In this document: piece after piece, positions 1 to 8,663 of the stretch
Layout: every line of letters starts with the position of its first letter
Numbering within the stretch: the stretch's first letter is position 1
DNA from: Melioribacteraceae bacterium
Lineage (GTDB): Bacteria > Bacteroidota > Ignavibacteria > Ignavibacteriales > Melioribacteraceae
Reading direction: 5' to 3'
Assembly (NCBI GenBank): GCA_015493615.1
Contig: WGCV01000035.1
Span: forward strand, 19,598-83,597
DNA length: 64,000 nt
The notes under the pieces: model-generated
What the model was told of the DNA's origin: nothing
Database searches by the model: none
What the model saw: only the letters and a program-made list of their open reading frames with translations
Made by a program: the position numbers and the translations under genes

Positions 1-986
1 GCAAGAATTATAATATCTTCTTTTCTTTCCCTTAGGGAAGGAACATGAATTCTTAAAACATTTAATCTGTAATATAAATCGCTGCGGAATTCCTTTGATT
101 CAATTGCCTCTTGCAAGTCTTTATTTGTTGCCGCAATTATTCTGACATCGACATTAATATTTTCCGTTGATCCGAGGCGCCTTATTTGTTTATTTTCCAA
201 TAATCTCAAAAGTTTTGCCTGAAGTCCGGGACTCATCTCCCCAATCTCGTCGAGGAAAATTGTACCTTTATTTGCTTTTTCGAGCAAACCGATTTTCTTA
301 GTCTTGGCATCGGTAAACGCCCCCTTTTCATATCCGAAAAGTTCACTCTCCAGTAAGTTCTCCGGAATCGAGGCGCAATTTATCTCGATAAACGGATGAT
401 TACTTCTCGGGCTTTTCTGGTGAATCGCCCGCGATACAAGTTCCTTCCCTACGCCGCTCTCCCCCGTTATCAAAACCGTTTCCTCGTCGTACTTGGCAAA
501 TTGTTCAATCTGCTCGCGCAAACGTTTTAAGCTCTCGCTGCTTCCGAGAAGTTCTTCAAAGGATTGTTTTTCTTCTTCCCTCGATTTTGAAAGCTCCTGC
601 ACTCTGCGGGAAAGAAGCTGCCTTTCCAAAGCAAGCTTGGTTATCAACTTAATTGCATCGGCTTTAAACGGTTTTTTAATGTAATCATAAGCGCCGAGTT
701 TCAGCGCGTTAACGGCGGATTCCACCGATGCAAATCCTGTAATTATTATCACCAATAAATCGGGCTTAATTTTTTTTATATCTTGTAGAATTTCAATACC
801 GTTTCTGTCGGGAAGATTTAAATCGAGGAAAGCTAAATTTGCGTCATTGTCTTTAAGATATTCAATTGCGGAGTTCCCGTTCTCGAAAGTTGTAACCGAG
901 TACTGCCCTTCATGAAAAATTCTTTCGAGATTTAATCTGATAAAAGCTTCGTCGTCAATTACAACTATTTTCTTCTCATTACCCAT
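1..986 (-). CDS. Sigma-54-dependent response regulator, NtrC family (3' end outside window)
   Basis: This is a two-component response regulator that should activate sigma-54 promoters. The visible 328 residues hold an N-terminal receiver with the phospho-acceptor Asp in FLDLNLPD and the conserved Lys in IKKPF. An AAA+ domain follows, with Walker A GESGVGKE and Walker [11 protein letters not shown]. The sigma-54 contact loop reads GAFTDA instead of the usual GAFTGA. The start is the ATG at 984-986, giving MGNEKK. The C-terminal DNA-binding domain lies beyond the window. The gene follows the sensor kinase at 1108-4269 on the same strand with a 121 bp gap, so the two are probably a cognate pair. 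The family call is firm; the regulon is unknown. Confidence 0.93.
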   Translation of the reverse strand, partial: MGNEKKIVVIDDEAFIRLNLERIFHEGQYSVTTFENGNSAIEYLKDNDANLAFLDLNLPDRNGIEILQDIKKIKPDLLVIIITGFASVESAVNALKLGAYDYIKKPFKADAIKLITKLALERQLLSRRVQELSKSREEEKQSFEELLGSSESLKRLREQIEQFAKYDEETVLITGESGVGKELVSRAIHQKSPRSNHPFIEINCASIPENLLESELFGYEKGAFTDAKTKKIGLLEKANKGTIFLDEIGEMSPGLQAKLLRLLENKQIRRLGSTENINVDVRIIAATNKDLQEAIESKEFRSDLYYRLNVLRIHVPSLRERKEDIIIL

Positions 987-1107
987 TTTCAGCCTTAATC
1001 AGAAAACAAATGAATCAAATGGAAAAAATTATTGCAGATAAACTTCTTCAAACTTTTCAACTCCTTTTGTGAATGGACAAAAAAATAAAGAAATCAAAAT
1101 CCGACAT

Positions 1108-4100
1108 TTAATTTAATGGCAAATGGACAGAAAAACAAGCGCCAAAACCTTCGCCGTTTTTTACAAATATTTTTCCGTTGTGTTCCGTAATTATCGAATG
1201 AGTAATTGATAGTCCGAGCCCCGTCCCTTTCTCTTTTGTTGTAAAGAAAGGGTCAAAAATCTTTCCGATTATTTTCTCATCGATACCTTTACCGTTGTCG
1301 CAAATCTTGATCACAATTCCCGGACCGCTCTTCTTGCCTCTCGATATATAATAATTATAAAGCGAAGTATCTTCTTCTAAATATTCGGTTGAAACAAAAA
1401 TTTTGCCGTTTTCTTCCAGTTCCTCAACGCTGTTAATTATAATATTAAGCGCCGCCTGAACAATCTTATCTTTCATCGCTTTTATCTTGGGAATATCTGG
1501 CTGTAATTTTTTTTCAAGCGAAATGTTCTTCTTTTTCAGAAAACTTTTAGTGAAGGTAAGCGCCGCTTCAATCACTTGATTTATATCGACTTCCTCCAAT
1601 TCCCCTTTTGAAGGCGAAGCGTAATCAAGAATTTCGTTGACTAACTTTTCAAGTCTCTCCACTTCGTTCAAAGCTAACTCAATTACTTTTCCGTTAGTTT
1701 GATCAAAAGCAAAAGTATCGTGCAAATCATCGAGGAACAGACTGATTCCCGTTAAAGGATTTCTTATTTCATGGGCAATTCCGGCTGCAAAACGCCCGAG
1801 GAACGCCAGCTTCTCTATCTCCTTAACTTCTTCGTCTATCAATTTCCGCTCCGTCTGGTCTTCAAGAATAATAAGGAGTTCATTTTCCGCTTCATCCTTT
1901 TTTTCAATGGGGGAAACATAGATTGAAAAGTATTTTTTCTCCCCGTTTATTGTCGTTTCCACATCCTTGTTGGAATAAAATCCCTGCGAGTCGATTGCCT
2001 TTAGAATTTCATTCCGCAAGTCGGAGTACTTACCGAAAACGACTTCGTTCTTCTTAAGCAGCGTCGCGTCTTTGTCAAGCTTAAGCATATTTACGGCGGA
2101 ATCATTGATACTCGTAACATAACCGTCGCTGTTAATCGTTATTACGCCGCTCGGCATAAACCGGAGGATATCTGATACAAAGTTGCGCTGCTCTAAAATT
2201 TTCTGATACAGCTTTGTAATTTCTATTATTCTTGACGCTTGGTTCGCCAGAATATGAAGGGAATCGATTTCCTCTTCCATGATTGACGACTTTGTTTTGT
2301 ATTTGTCCGCGCCTAAGATTCCGATGACATTATCCTTGGTTTTCAAAGGGATGTAAATAAAGGAATTGCTCTTTCCCGATTTCCTTATTTTTTTATCAAG
2401 AAGAGTTTTTCCTTCAAACTTTTCAAAATCTTCCACAAAGATAATTTCCCCTTCCCTTGCCGTTTTCGTCTCAACACATTCGTCGGTTTCAATACGATAC
2501 TTCGACGCTTTTAATTTTTCGGCTTCCTCATCGGTAAATCCGTACATCTCTTTATATTCGAGATATTCTCCATCCTCGCTGACAAGATAAAGAACGGCTC
2601 TGTCAAATCCGATTGTTTCAACGCTGTGCTTCAAAATGAGTTTAAGAATTGAATCAATATCAAAAGTGGTTCCCAGCAAATTACTTACTTCATGAATTCC
2701 CTTAAAAATCCGCAGCTGGTACTCAATCCTCGAAGCATATTCCCTTGCCTCCTTAGTTGCCTCCTTTTCGCTTTTAAGCGAAATCTCCAGTTCGTTTTTC
2801 ATGTGAAATAATTCGTAAGCCATAAAGTTTAACGAACTTGCCAAAGTCCCGATTTCATCTTTTCTCTCTATCGAAATGTACTTATCCAAATCGCCCGAAG
2901 CGAAATCCTGAGAGTATTTCGTAAGCTCGACAATCGGTTTCGAAAAGTTTCGGGAAACAAACAACGAAAGAAGAACCGCAACCCCGAAAATAATCAGAAC
3001 ATAATAGATGATATCATTTTTGTAATAGGAAAGAACTTTGTCGATATCCCTGGAAATAAACTTTGCCTGCTCGTTAAAATGGCGTAGCTGAAGCCCGATT
3101 GTAATTCCGCCGAAAACACCGCTTGTTTTATAAACCCCTTTTGAATACTTTATCGGAGCGTACGCCATAATTTTTTTTACTCCGCCTACGTTCGTCGTAA
3201 GAACAGAACCGGAATCTTTATTGCGGACTTCCTCAGCCACATACGGATAATTGGGATGAATAAATCCGGCATAATCAAGATTGAACGGAATATTCCCCAG
3301 TTCAATATCTTTTTTACTGCTTGACTCGGTATAAGGAGGAACAGGCTTCCCGTTTTTAAAAACGCCTCTGATATCCCAAAGTTTGGGATGCGTAATTATC
3401 CACCCTTCGTCGTCGAACATAAATGCGTAATCGCCCGAACTGTAGCTTGGAGCGACAACTTGCTGAGTTTTATTGGGCAAAACGTGCTGAGTAAATTCCA
3501 TAAGATGACGATGATCTAATCCGAGGACAACAATACCGATAAGTTTTCCGCCTTTGTAAACAGGCTTGGCAAAGCGGATTACCCCATCGTAAAAGACGCC
3601 GTGAAACGCGGTTTCCAAACTTTTGGAATCTTGAAGCTGTTCTTTTCTTGTTACGTGAAAACCGTTAAGATGCGAAACATAAATCTCCTTCGGAGGAAGT
3701 TTAATTGTTCGCGAAAAATACTCCTCGCATTTATAGCGCGTGTTTTTCTTAAATCTGACATTTTTCAGTTTATTCTCCGGAACGATTCTCGAATCGGAAA
3801 TCCGAACAAGCTCCTTTCCGTCGGGCGCGACAAAACTGATTTCCTTATAGAGCGATATATATTTATGAACATCGATCGGAATCCCTTCTTTATCAAATCT
3901 GTACCAGACCTCGCCCGTATGTTCGCGGTCGAACTCCGAATACTTTTTCGCCGACGGCTCCAACTCCGCAAGTGCGTCCAAATCGCTTTCGCATTTTTTC
4001 AAAAACCGCTCAACCGTTCCCGCTAATAACGACGCCTGTAACTCCGTGGTACGCTTTGTTTTTTCGTCAATCGTTTCTGTCAGATGTTTTGAAACTCCCG

Positions 4101-4269
4101 ATTCAAGATTATCCAAAGTTGAAGTAGTGTAGTAATAGAGGATGATTAAAGGAACAATTGATATGAATATTGAAGATAGGAGCAATCTACGGAATATTCC
4201 GAAGCGTGATTTGGGGAGATAAATTGAAAAATTGGATTTGTCTGTAATATTATTCTTTTTAGCTGCCAA
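1108..4269 (-). CDS. Membrane sensor histidine kinase (Cache-like sensor, HAMP, GAF, PAS, HisKA, HATPase)
   Basis: A 1053-residue inner-membrane histidine kinase. A first membrane helix lies near residues 25-46. A large extracytoplasmic sensor of about 370 residues, Cache-like in length and layout, is followed by a second helix near 420-440. HAMP, GAF (about 530-690) and PAS (about 710-815) domains follow. The kinase core has the H box AGIAHEIRNPL, the N box LNIIINSVEEL, and the G boxes DNGKGI and GTGLGLSI, so it looks active. The start ATG opens MAAKKNN. It lies upstream of the sigma-54 response regulator at 1-986 and probably phosphorylates it. The extracellular ligand cannot be deduced. 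Confidence 0.92.
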   Translation of the reverse strand: MAAKKNNITDKSNFSIYLPKSRFGIFRRLLLSSIFISIVPLIILYYYTTSTLDNLESGVSKHLTETIDEKTKRTTELQASLLAGTVERFLKKCESDLDALAELEPSAKKYSEFDREHTGEVWYRFDKEGIPIDVHKYISLYKEISFVAPDGKELVRISDSRIVPENKLKNVRFKKNTRYKCEEYFSRTIKLPPKEIYVSHLNGFHVTRKEQLQDSKSLETAFHGVFYDGVIRFAKPVYKGGKLIGIVVLGLDHRHLMEFTQHVLPNKTQQVVAPSYSSGDYAFMFDDEGWIITHPKLWDIRGVFKNGKPVPPYTESSSKKDIELGNIPFNLDYAGFIHPNYPYVAEEVRNKDSGSVLTTNVGGVKKIMAYAPIKYSKGVYKTSGVFGGITIGLQLRHFNEQAKFISRDIDKVLSYYKNDIIYYVLIIFGVAVLLSLFVSRNFSKPIVELTKYSQDFASGDLDKYISIERKDEIGTLASSLNFMAYELFHMKNELEISLKSEKEATKEAREYASRIEYQLRIFKGIHEVSNLLGTTFDIDSILKLILKHSVETIGFDRAVLYLVSEDGEYLEYKEMYGFTDEEAEKLKASKYRIETDECVETKTAREGEIIFVEDFEKFEGKTLLDKKIRKSGKSNSFIYIPLKTKDNVIGILGADKYKTKSSIMEEEIDSLHILANQASRIIEITKLYQKILEQRNFVSDILRFMPSGVITINSDGYVTSINDSAVNMLKLDKDATLLKKNEVVFGKYSDLRNEILKAIDSQGFYSNKDVETTINGEKKYFSIYVSPIEKKDEAENELLIILEDQTERKLIDEEVKEIEKLAFLGRFAAGIAHEIRNPLTGISLFLDDLHDTFAFDQTNGKVIELALNEVERLEKLVNEILDYASPSKGELEEVDINQVIEAALTFTKSFLKKKNISLEKKLQPDIPKIKAMKDKIVQAALNIIINSVEELEENGKIFVSTEYLEEDTSLYNYYISRGKKSGPGIVIKICDNGKGIDEKIIGKIFDPFFTTKEKGTGLGLSITHSIITEHNGKIFVKNGEGFGACFSVHLPLN

Positions 4270-4405
4270 TATTAACGTTCTTTAAGATTAATGTTGCAAT
4301 ATAAGAAAAGTAAAAATAATCGGGAGAAAAAAGAGAAATTTAAGAGATGTTTTGCCTTGTACCCGGAAATGCTGTCAACTTAAGAAAATAATCATTACGA
4401 TTCCC

Positions 4406-4551
4406 CCCACTGATTCATCAGTGGGTTACAAGAAAACTAAAAATTGCTGTAACCGATTCATCGGTTTATGTGCTGTAGAGATAATGAAACCGGTAAACCG
4501 GTTGAATGTCATTACTTTTACGTACTAAACCCATTGCTAAAGCAATGGGTT
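4406..4551. repeat. Cluster of four short palindromes (REP-like)
   Basis: Four hairpins sit in tandem between the kinase start and tRNA-Leu, at about 4406-4425, 4451-4466, 4488-4503 and 4528-4551. Each has a 6-11 bp perfect stem and a very short loop, for example CCCACTGA/TCAGTGGG. Similar hairpins with different stem sequences recur at 9680-10580. No gene was seen in 4270-4586. Confidence 0.6.
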
Positions 4552-4586
4552 AATTATAAAAAACTCTTAAGTTCACAACATTGTGT

Positions 4587-4669
4587 ACCCGGAGGGGGAC
4601 TCGAACCCCCAAGGGAATACTCCCACTAGACCCTGAACCTAGCGCGGTTACCAATTTCGCCATCCGGGC
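4587..4669 (-). tRNA. tRNA-Leu (CAG)
   Basis: The minus strand folds as an 83 nt class II tRNA with a long variable arm. The acceptor strand is GCCCGGA, the anticodon arm is CTAGG-TTCAGGG-TCTAG giving anticodon CAG, and the T arm carries GGTTCGAGTCC. The 3' end TCCGGGTA gives a G1-U72 wobble at the end of the acceptor stem. CCA is not encoded. It lies 104 bp downstream of the acyltransferase gene. Confidence 0.93.
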
Positions 4670-4773
4670 AAAAAGAACATATTTTTGAACTACAAATTTA
4701 GAAAAATATTCAGATAAAGAAAGAACAATATTTTGAATTTCAGCAACTCAATTGAAAATTCACACAGACAAAG

Positions 4774-5619
4774 TCAAATCCCCTCCCCTTTTTCCTTTTT
4801 ACCTTCTACTTTTTCCTTGACAATCAAATCCTCTCTTCCCCACTCAATTAATTTTCCCTTAATAAAATCAAGAACGTATTTATGAGTATCGGCAGAATTT
4901 GAAACTTTCATAGGTTCGCCGAAGGAATAGCGCGTCGGCTTGCTCATATCCATTTTTCCCAAATCTTTAATTACCTTACCGTTTTGCCAAGCGTCTGTTA
5001 ACACGGCGATTGGAACAACCGGAACGTTATTTTTCTGAGCCAATTTAACGCCGAGAGAATTAAATTCCTTCTCGATAAAATATTTAGTTCTTGTCTTCTG
5101 CGGGAAAATGATTATGGATTTCCCCTCGCTGAGTTTCTTTTTCCCTTCCTTCAGAACAATCTGCAAATCTTCCCTCGGATTTTCTCGCCCGACAATAATC
5201 GGCTCGCGCGCAACGGTAACCGCTCCGAACAGAGGAAAGTTAACCAAATCTTTTTTCATAACGTAAAGGACGCGCTTAACGGGATGAATAACGCAAGCCA
5301 ATACCAAAGTTTCGTGAGAACTCATGTGGTTGCCGACAAAGACTACAGGTCCCTCAACTTTTTTCAGATTATCCATTCCCTCGATGCAAATCTTTCCTCC
5401 TGCTTTTTCCCAAGCTCTGAAAATCTCATCCGAAGCCGCTATCCATTGGAAATCATGCAAAGTTCCCTTAATAGCCTGATCATTGGCGACAGCAAAAATA
5501 CTAACTAATTTTGTGTAAAAATAAATTGAAGGAAAAGATGTATAAATGGCTTTATTGTCGGGAGTGCAATATTTATCGTTAATTGCGTATTTATTAGGTA
5601 AGTAGTCTGTACTTTTCAT
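4774..5619 (-). CDS. Lysophospholipid acyltransferase family protein (PlsC-like), divergent motifs
   Basis: A PlsC-type acyltransferase that probably esterifies a lysophospholipid or related acceptor at the inner membrane. Motif I is NHMSSHE, an HX4E version of the usual HX4D catalytic pair. The FPEGTR substrate motif reads FPQKTR. Both are departures from the glycerol-phosphate acyltransferase consensus, so acceptor and activity are uncertain. The longer reading frame opens with a TTG at 5646 inside tRNA-Glu. I prefer the ATG at 5617-5619 (MKSTDYLPN), which leaves 18 nt after the tRNA 3' end. No strong Shine-Dalgarno is visible. The gene is probably co-transcribed with the upstream tRNA cluster. 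The C-terminus is Lys/Glu-rich. Confidence 0.82.
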   Translation of the reverse strand: MKSTDYLPNKYAINDKYCTPDNKAIYTSFPSIYFYTKLVSIFAVANDQAIKGTLHDFQWIAASDEIFRAWEKAGGKICIEGMDNLKKVEGPVVFVGNHMSSHETLVLACVIHPVKRVLYVMKKDLVNFPLFGAVTVAREPIIVGRENPREDLQIVLKEGKKKLSEGKSIIIFPQKTRTKYFIEKEFNSLGVKLAQKNNVPVVPIAVLTDAWQNGKVIKDLGKMDMSKPTRYSFGEPMKVSNSADTHKYVLDFIKGKLIEWGREDLIVKEKVEGKKEKGEGI

Positions 5620-5637
5620 ACGGCTCACAAAATGTTG

Positions 5638-5711
5638 TGACCCCAACGGGACTCGAACCCGTACTCTCCACCTTGAAAGGGTGATGTGTTAACCAGTTAC
5701 ACCATAGGGCC
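5638..5711 (-). tRNA. tRNA-Glu (TTC), copy 1
   Basis: A 74 nt cloverleaf on the minus strand. The acceptor begins GGCCCTA, the anticodon loop CTTTCAA gives anticodon TTC, and the T loop is GGTTCGAGTCC. It is identical over its full length to the copy at 5746-5819. Its 3' end lies 18 nt before the acyltransferase start codon. Confidence 0.96.
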
Positions 5712-5745
5712 AAAAATAGATCTTAACAAAACTTCAAAAACATGG

Positions 5746-5819
5746 TGACCCCAACGGGACTCGAACCCGTACTCTCCACCTTGAAAGGGTGATGTGTTAA
5801 CCAGTTACACCATAGGGCC
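5746..5819 (-). tRNA. tRNA-Glu (TTC), copy 2
   Basis: Identical in sequence to the tRNA-Glu at 5638-5711 and separated from it by 34 nt, so it is a tandem duplication. Anticodon TTC. CCA is not encoded. Confidence 0.96.
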
Positions 5820-5826
5820 TTGCTTG

Positions 5827-5901
5827 GGTGGATGATGGGATTTGAACCCATGACCTTCTGGGCCACAACCAGATACTCTAACCAACTGAGCTACATCCAC
5901 C
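5827..5901 (-). tRNA. tRNA-His (GTG)
   Basis: The minus strand gives acceptor GTGGATG/CATCCAC, anticodon loop TTGTGGC with anticodon GTG, and T loop GGTTCAAATCC. The extra G at -1 (5901) facing C73 (5827), characteristic of tRNA-His, is encoded. It is separated from tRNA-Glu copy 2 by only 7 nt. Confidence 0.95.
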
Positions 5902-5914
5902 ATTTAAAAAAAAG

Positions 5915-5988
5915 TACGCCCGAGTGGACTCGAACCACTAACCTACGGCTTAGAAGGCCGTTGCTCTATCCGGTTGAGCTACGGGCGC
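5915..5988 (-). tRNA. tRNA-Arg (TCT)
   Basis: A 74 nt cloverleaf on the minus strand. The anticodon stem is ACGGC/GCCGT and the loop CTTCTAA gives anticodon TCT for AGA codons. The acceptor GCGCCCG pairs with CGGGCGT, so G1-U72 is a wobble pair as in the nearby tRNA-Leu. Confidence 0.95.
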
Positions 5989-6040
5989 ATTTTTTATTGC
6001 AAATTTATAAAACCAACACAAAATGAACAAGAACTTTTTG

Positions 6041-6115
6041 TCGGGGCGGCAGGATTCGAACCTGCGACCTCCTGCTCCCAAAGCAGGCGCGCTAACCGGA
6101 CTACGCTACGCCCCG
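6041..6115 (-). tRNA. tRNA-Pro (TGG)
   Basis: A 75 nt cloverleaf on the minus strand. The acceptor is CGGGGCG/CGCCCCG, the anticodon stem CCTGC/GCAGG, and the loop TTTGGGA gives anticodon TGG. It is the first tRNA after the putative promoter at 6141-6167, so the order of transcription is Pro, Arg, His, Glu, Glu, acyltransferase, Leu. Confidence 0.96.
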
Positions 6116-6140
6116 TTCTCAAAATATTTGAGCTTGTAAA

Positions 6141-6167
6141 ATTATGATATTACTCTTTAAATGTCAA
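6141..6167 (-). promoter_or_regulatory. Putative sigma-70-type promoter of the tRNA cluster
   Basis: On the minus strand a perfect TTGACA (6167-6162) is followed 15 nt later by CATAAT (6146-6141). This places transcription start about 20 nt before tRNA-Pro. The spacing is slightly short. Prediction by eye only. Confidence 0.45.
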
Positions 6168-6233
6168 TTTTGATTATTTTATTTCATTAGTTTTTTTTTA
6201 CTCTTATTTTATAAATCAAAAATTTACAAAATA

Positions 6234-7448
6234 TTGAACATAAATTTATTTCTTGCATATCGTTTTATTCGCTCGAAAAAACATTCCAATTTTTTCTCTT
6301 TAACCACAACGTTTTCGATTCTCGGAATCGCAGTAGGAGTTACGGTTTTAATTCTAACTCTGCAAATTCTGGACGGATTTGAAAATTCGATTTTTACAAC
6401 TGCGACAAACTTTGATTCCGATATAAAAATTACGGGATATTCCAACCGCAACATTAATTACACCGATGAAGTTAAAAGTGAAATTAAAAAAACAATTGGG
6501 GAAAATTTGGTTTCCGTAGAGCCGTTTCTTTCCAAATATACGCTTGTTAAATCGAAATCAAACAGCGACGGAGCAATTATCACCGGTTTATCGGGAAAAC
6601 AAACAATCGCCAACATTTCCAAATTTGTCCGGCTCGGGAAACCTCAATTAGGGAATCACAGAATCATAATCGGACAAACTCTTGCCGAAAGGTTGGGAAT
6701 AAAAATTAACGACAAAATTACCGTGTTCGCTCTCAAAAATGATAAAATCCCCGATATGAAAAACCCGCCAAATATTGAAAATTTTGTCGTCGGGGGAATT
6801 TTCCAGGTCGGGATGCCTTATTACGACGATTCTTTCTGCTTTATCTCAATGAGAGACGCAGAGAGTTTGTTTGAAATCAGAAACGAAATCAGCGGGTTAA
6901 ATATTTACATTAAGAACGTTAATAAAGCGGAAATTTATTCAGCTAAACTGAAAAAAGCGCTCCCCTATCCTTATTATTCCCGCTCAATTTTCGCGATTCA
7001 CAGAAACATTTTTGTTTGGCTGGAACTCCAGAAAAAACCGATCCCCATCGTCCTTACGGCAATCGTTCTTGTCGCCGTTTTTAATATCGTCGGAGCGCTT
7101 TTTATTCTGGTTCTGCAAAGAAAAAAATCAATCGGAATTTTACGAACGCTCGGTTACAGAGGAAAAACCATTACCAACGTTTTTATTCTGCAGGGATTTG
7201 TAATTGCCCTGCTCGGAGTAATTCTCGGAACGCTTCTGACATTGCTCCTAACATATATTCAAGACCGGTACTCTATCGTTTCCCTTCCGGGAAATATTTA
7301 TTTTATCGACACGCTTAAAATAGCGGCGTCTCCTTTCTACTACATTATTGTTAACGCCGGAACTTTGGCTGTCGCTCTATTTGCTTCCTGGATACCGAGT
7401 AAATTCGCCGCAAAAATTTCGCCGATAAGCGCAATAAGGAACGAGTGA
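6234..7448 (+). CDS. LolC/LolE-family lipoprotein-release ABC permease (first subunit)
   Basis: An inner-membrane permease of the MacB/FtsX/LolCE superfamily, predicted to extract lipoproteins from the inner membrane with a LolD ATPase. The 404 residues have one N-terminal helix (about 24-46, ILGIAVGVTVLIL), a periplasmic domain of about 210 residues, and three C-terminal helices in an FtsX domain. The N-terminus (NLFLAYRFIRSKK) is typical of the family. The only plausible start is TTG at 6234, with no clear ribosome binding site. The stop overlaps the ATG of the next permease (ATGA), so the two are probably translationally coupled. LolC versus LolE cannot be decided. Confidence 0.88.
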   Translation: MNINLFLAYRFIRSKKHSNFFSLTTTFSILGIAVGVTVLILTLQILDGFENSIFTTATNFDSDIKITGYSNRNINYTDEVKSEIKKTIGENLVSVEPFLSKYTLVKSKSNSDGAIITGLSGKQTIANISKFVRLGKPQLGNHRIIIGQTLAERLGIKINDKITVFALKNDKIPDMKNPPNIENFVVGGIFQVGMPYYDDSFCFISMRDAESLFEIRNEISGLNIYIKNVNKAEIYSAKLKKALPYPYYSRSIFAIHRNIFVWLELQKKPIPIVLTAIVLVAVFNIVGALFILVLQRKKSIGILRTLGYRGKTITNVFILQGFVIALLGVILGTLLTLLLTYIQDRYSIVSLPGNIYFIDTLKIAASPFYYIIVNAGTLAVALFASWIPSKFAAKISPISAIRNE

Positions 7449-8662
7449 TGATTGAATATTTCGTTGCAAAAAGATATATGAAGTCGAAACGCCGGCTCAA
7501 TTTTATTACCGTTATTTCACGGATTTCGGTTCTCGGAGTAAGTCTCGGAGTTGCCGCGCTGATTGTTGTACTTTCGGTTTTTAACGGTTTCGGCGACCTG
7601 GCAAAAAAGATGATGCTTGAAGCCGAGCCGCATCTCATTATACATTTTACAAAAACCCCGGATAAAACGGAAATCGGTAATATCAAGAAATTTTTGCGCG
7701 ACTATAATGACGTTTCGTCATGCTATCTTTTCTCGCAGGGTAAAGCTATAATCGGCATCGGAAAAAGTTTTGATATTCTTACCGTTACCGGCGTTGAAAA
7801 CGACTACTATTTTTCGGATAAGTTCAGATTAAAAAAATATTCAGAAACGGAATCGTCCGCCGGTAAAAATTCAATTGCAATTTCACTCTATACGGCGATA
7901 AAACTCAATGCGCGTCTCGGCGACACGCTGGGAGTTACTAGTTTTCAGAATCTTGAGAAATCCGTTACAACTTTTCTTACTCCGAGAGTTATTAAGCCTG
8001 TGGTAACAATGATTTTTAATACGAATAATAACAGGCTGAATTCAAAATATGTTTATATGCCTCTTAGTAAAACCAAAGCGCTTTTTGCGAGAAAAAACAG
8101 GCTTGCGGGAATCAGCGTTTTTATGAAAAACTTTAAGAATGCCGGGAAATTAAAATCGGCTTTACTCAATAAGCATTTTCCTTTCACCGAAATTACCACT
8201 TGGGAAGATACGCATAAGCAGCTTTTAACCGTTATGCGGATTGAACGCTGGAGCGCATATCTGATTTTGAGCTTAATTATCGCAATCGCCTCGTTTAATA
8301 TCTTAAGCTCCTTAACAATGTCCGTTACCGTAAAACAAAAGGATATCGGCGTGATGCGTTCGTTCGGCGTTTCGAGAAAAAGCATAAAAAAAATCTTTTT
8401 GATTGAAGGCGCGTTAACCGGATTGAAAGGAGCGTTACTCGGATTTCTGATAGGTTTTTCGATTTACCTTGCGCAGCTTTATTTTCACATCTATTCTCTT
8501 GATGCGACCAAATACATTATTGACGCTCTACCGGTTAAACTTTATTTTTCCGATGTTCTCGCCATTACTTTTATGGCGCTCTTTCTCGCTTTTCTTTCCG
8601 CGCTATATCCTTCAACAATCGCGGCAAAAACAAATGTAATCGAAGCAATAAAATGGGAATAA
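7448..8662 (+). CDS. LolC/LolE-family lipoprotein-release ABC permease (second subunit)
   Basis: The second FtsX/LolCE-type permease of the operon, with the same plan: an N-terminal helix (ISVLGVSLGVAALIVVLSV), a periplasmic domain, and three C-terminal helices. It begins MIEYFVAKRYMKSKRR at the ATG overlapping the previous stop by one base. A GTG at 7445 is an alternative start. It ends one base before the LolD ATPase gene. The two permeases are clearly paralogous but diverged, which suggests a heterodimer (C plus E) rather than a recent duplication. Confidence 0.88.
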   Translation: MIEYFVAKRYMKSKRRLNFITVISRISVLGVSLGVAALIVVLSVFNGFGDLAKKMMLEAEPHLIIHFTKTPDKTEIGNIKKFLRDYNDVSSCYLFSQGKAIIGIGKSFDILTVTGVENDYYFSDKFRLKKYSETESSAGKNSIAISLYTAIKLNARLGDTLGVTSFQNLEKSVTTFLTPRVIKPVVTMIFNTNNNRLNSKYVYMPLSKTKALFARKNRLAGISVFMKNFKNAGKLKSALLNKHFPFTEITTWEDTHKQLLTVMRIERWSAYLILSLIIAIASFNILSSLTMSVTVKQKDIGVMRSFGVSRKSIKKIFLIEGALTGLKGALLGFLIGFSIYLAQLYFHIYSLDATKYIIDALPVKLYFSDVLAITFMALFLAFLSALYPSTIAAKTNVIEAIKWE

Positions 8663-8663
8663 T

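Noticed and set aside
4406..4551. CRISPR array
   Set aside because: The hairpins differ in sequence and spacing. No identical repeats with unique spacers occur anywhere in the window.
5820..6026. Open frame across the tRNA-His and tRNA-Arg genes
   Set aside because: It lies on the strand opposite the tRNAs and is an artefact of their sequence.
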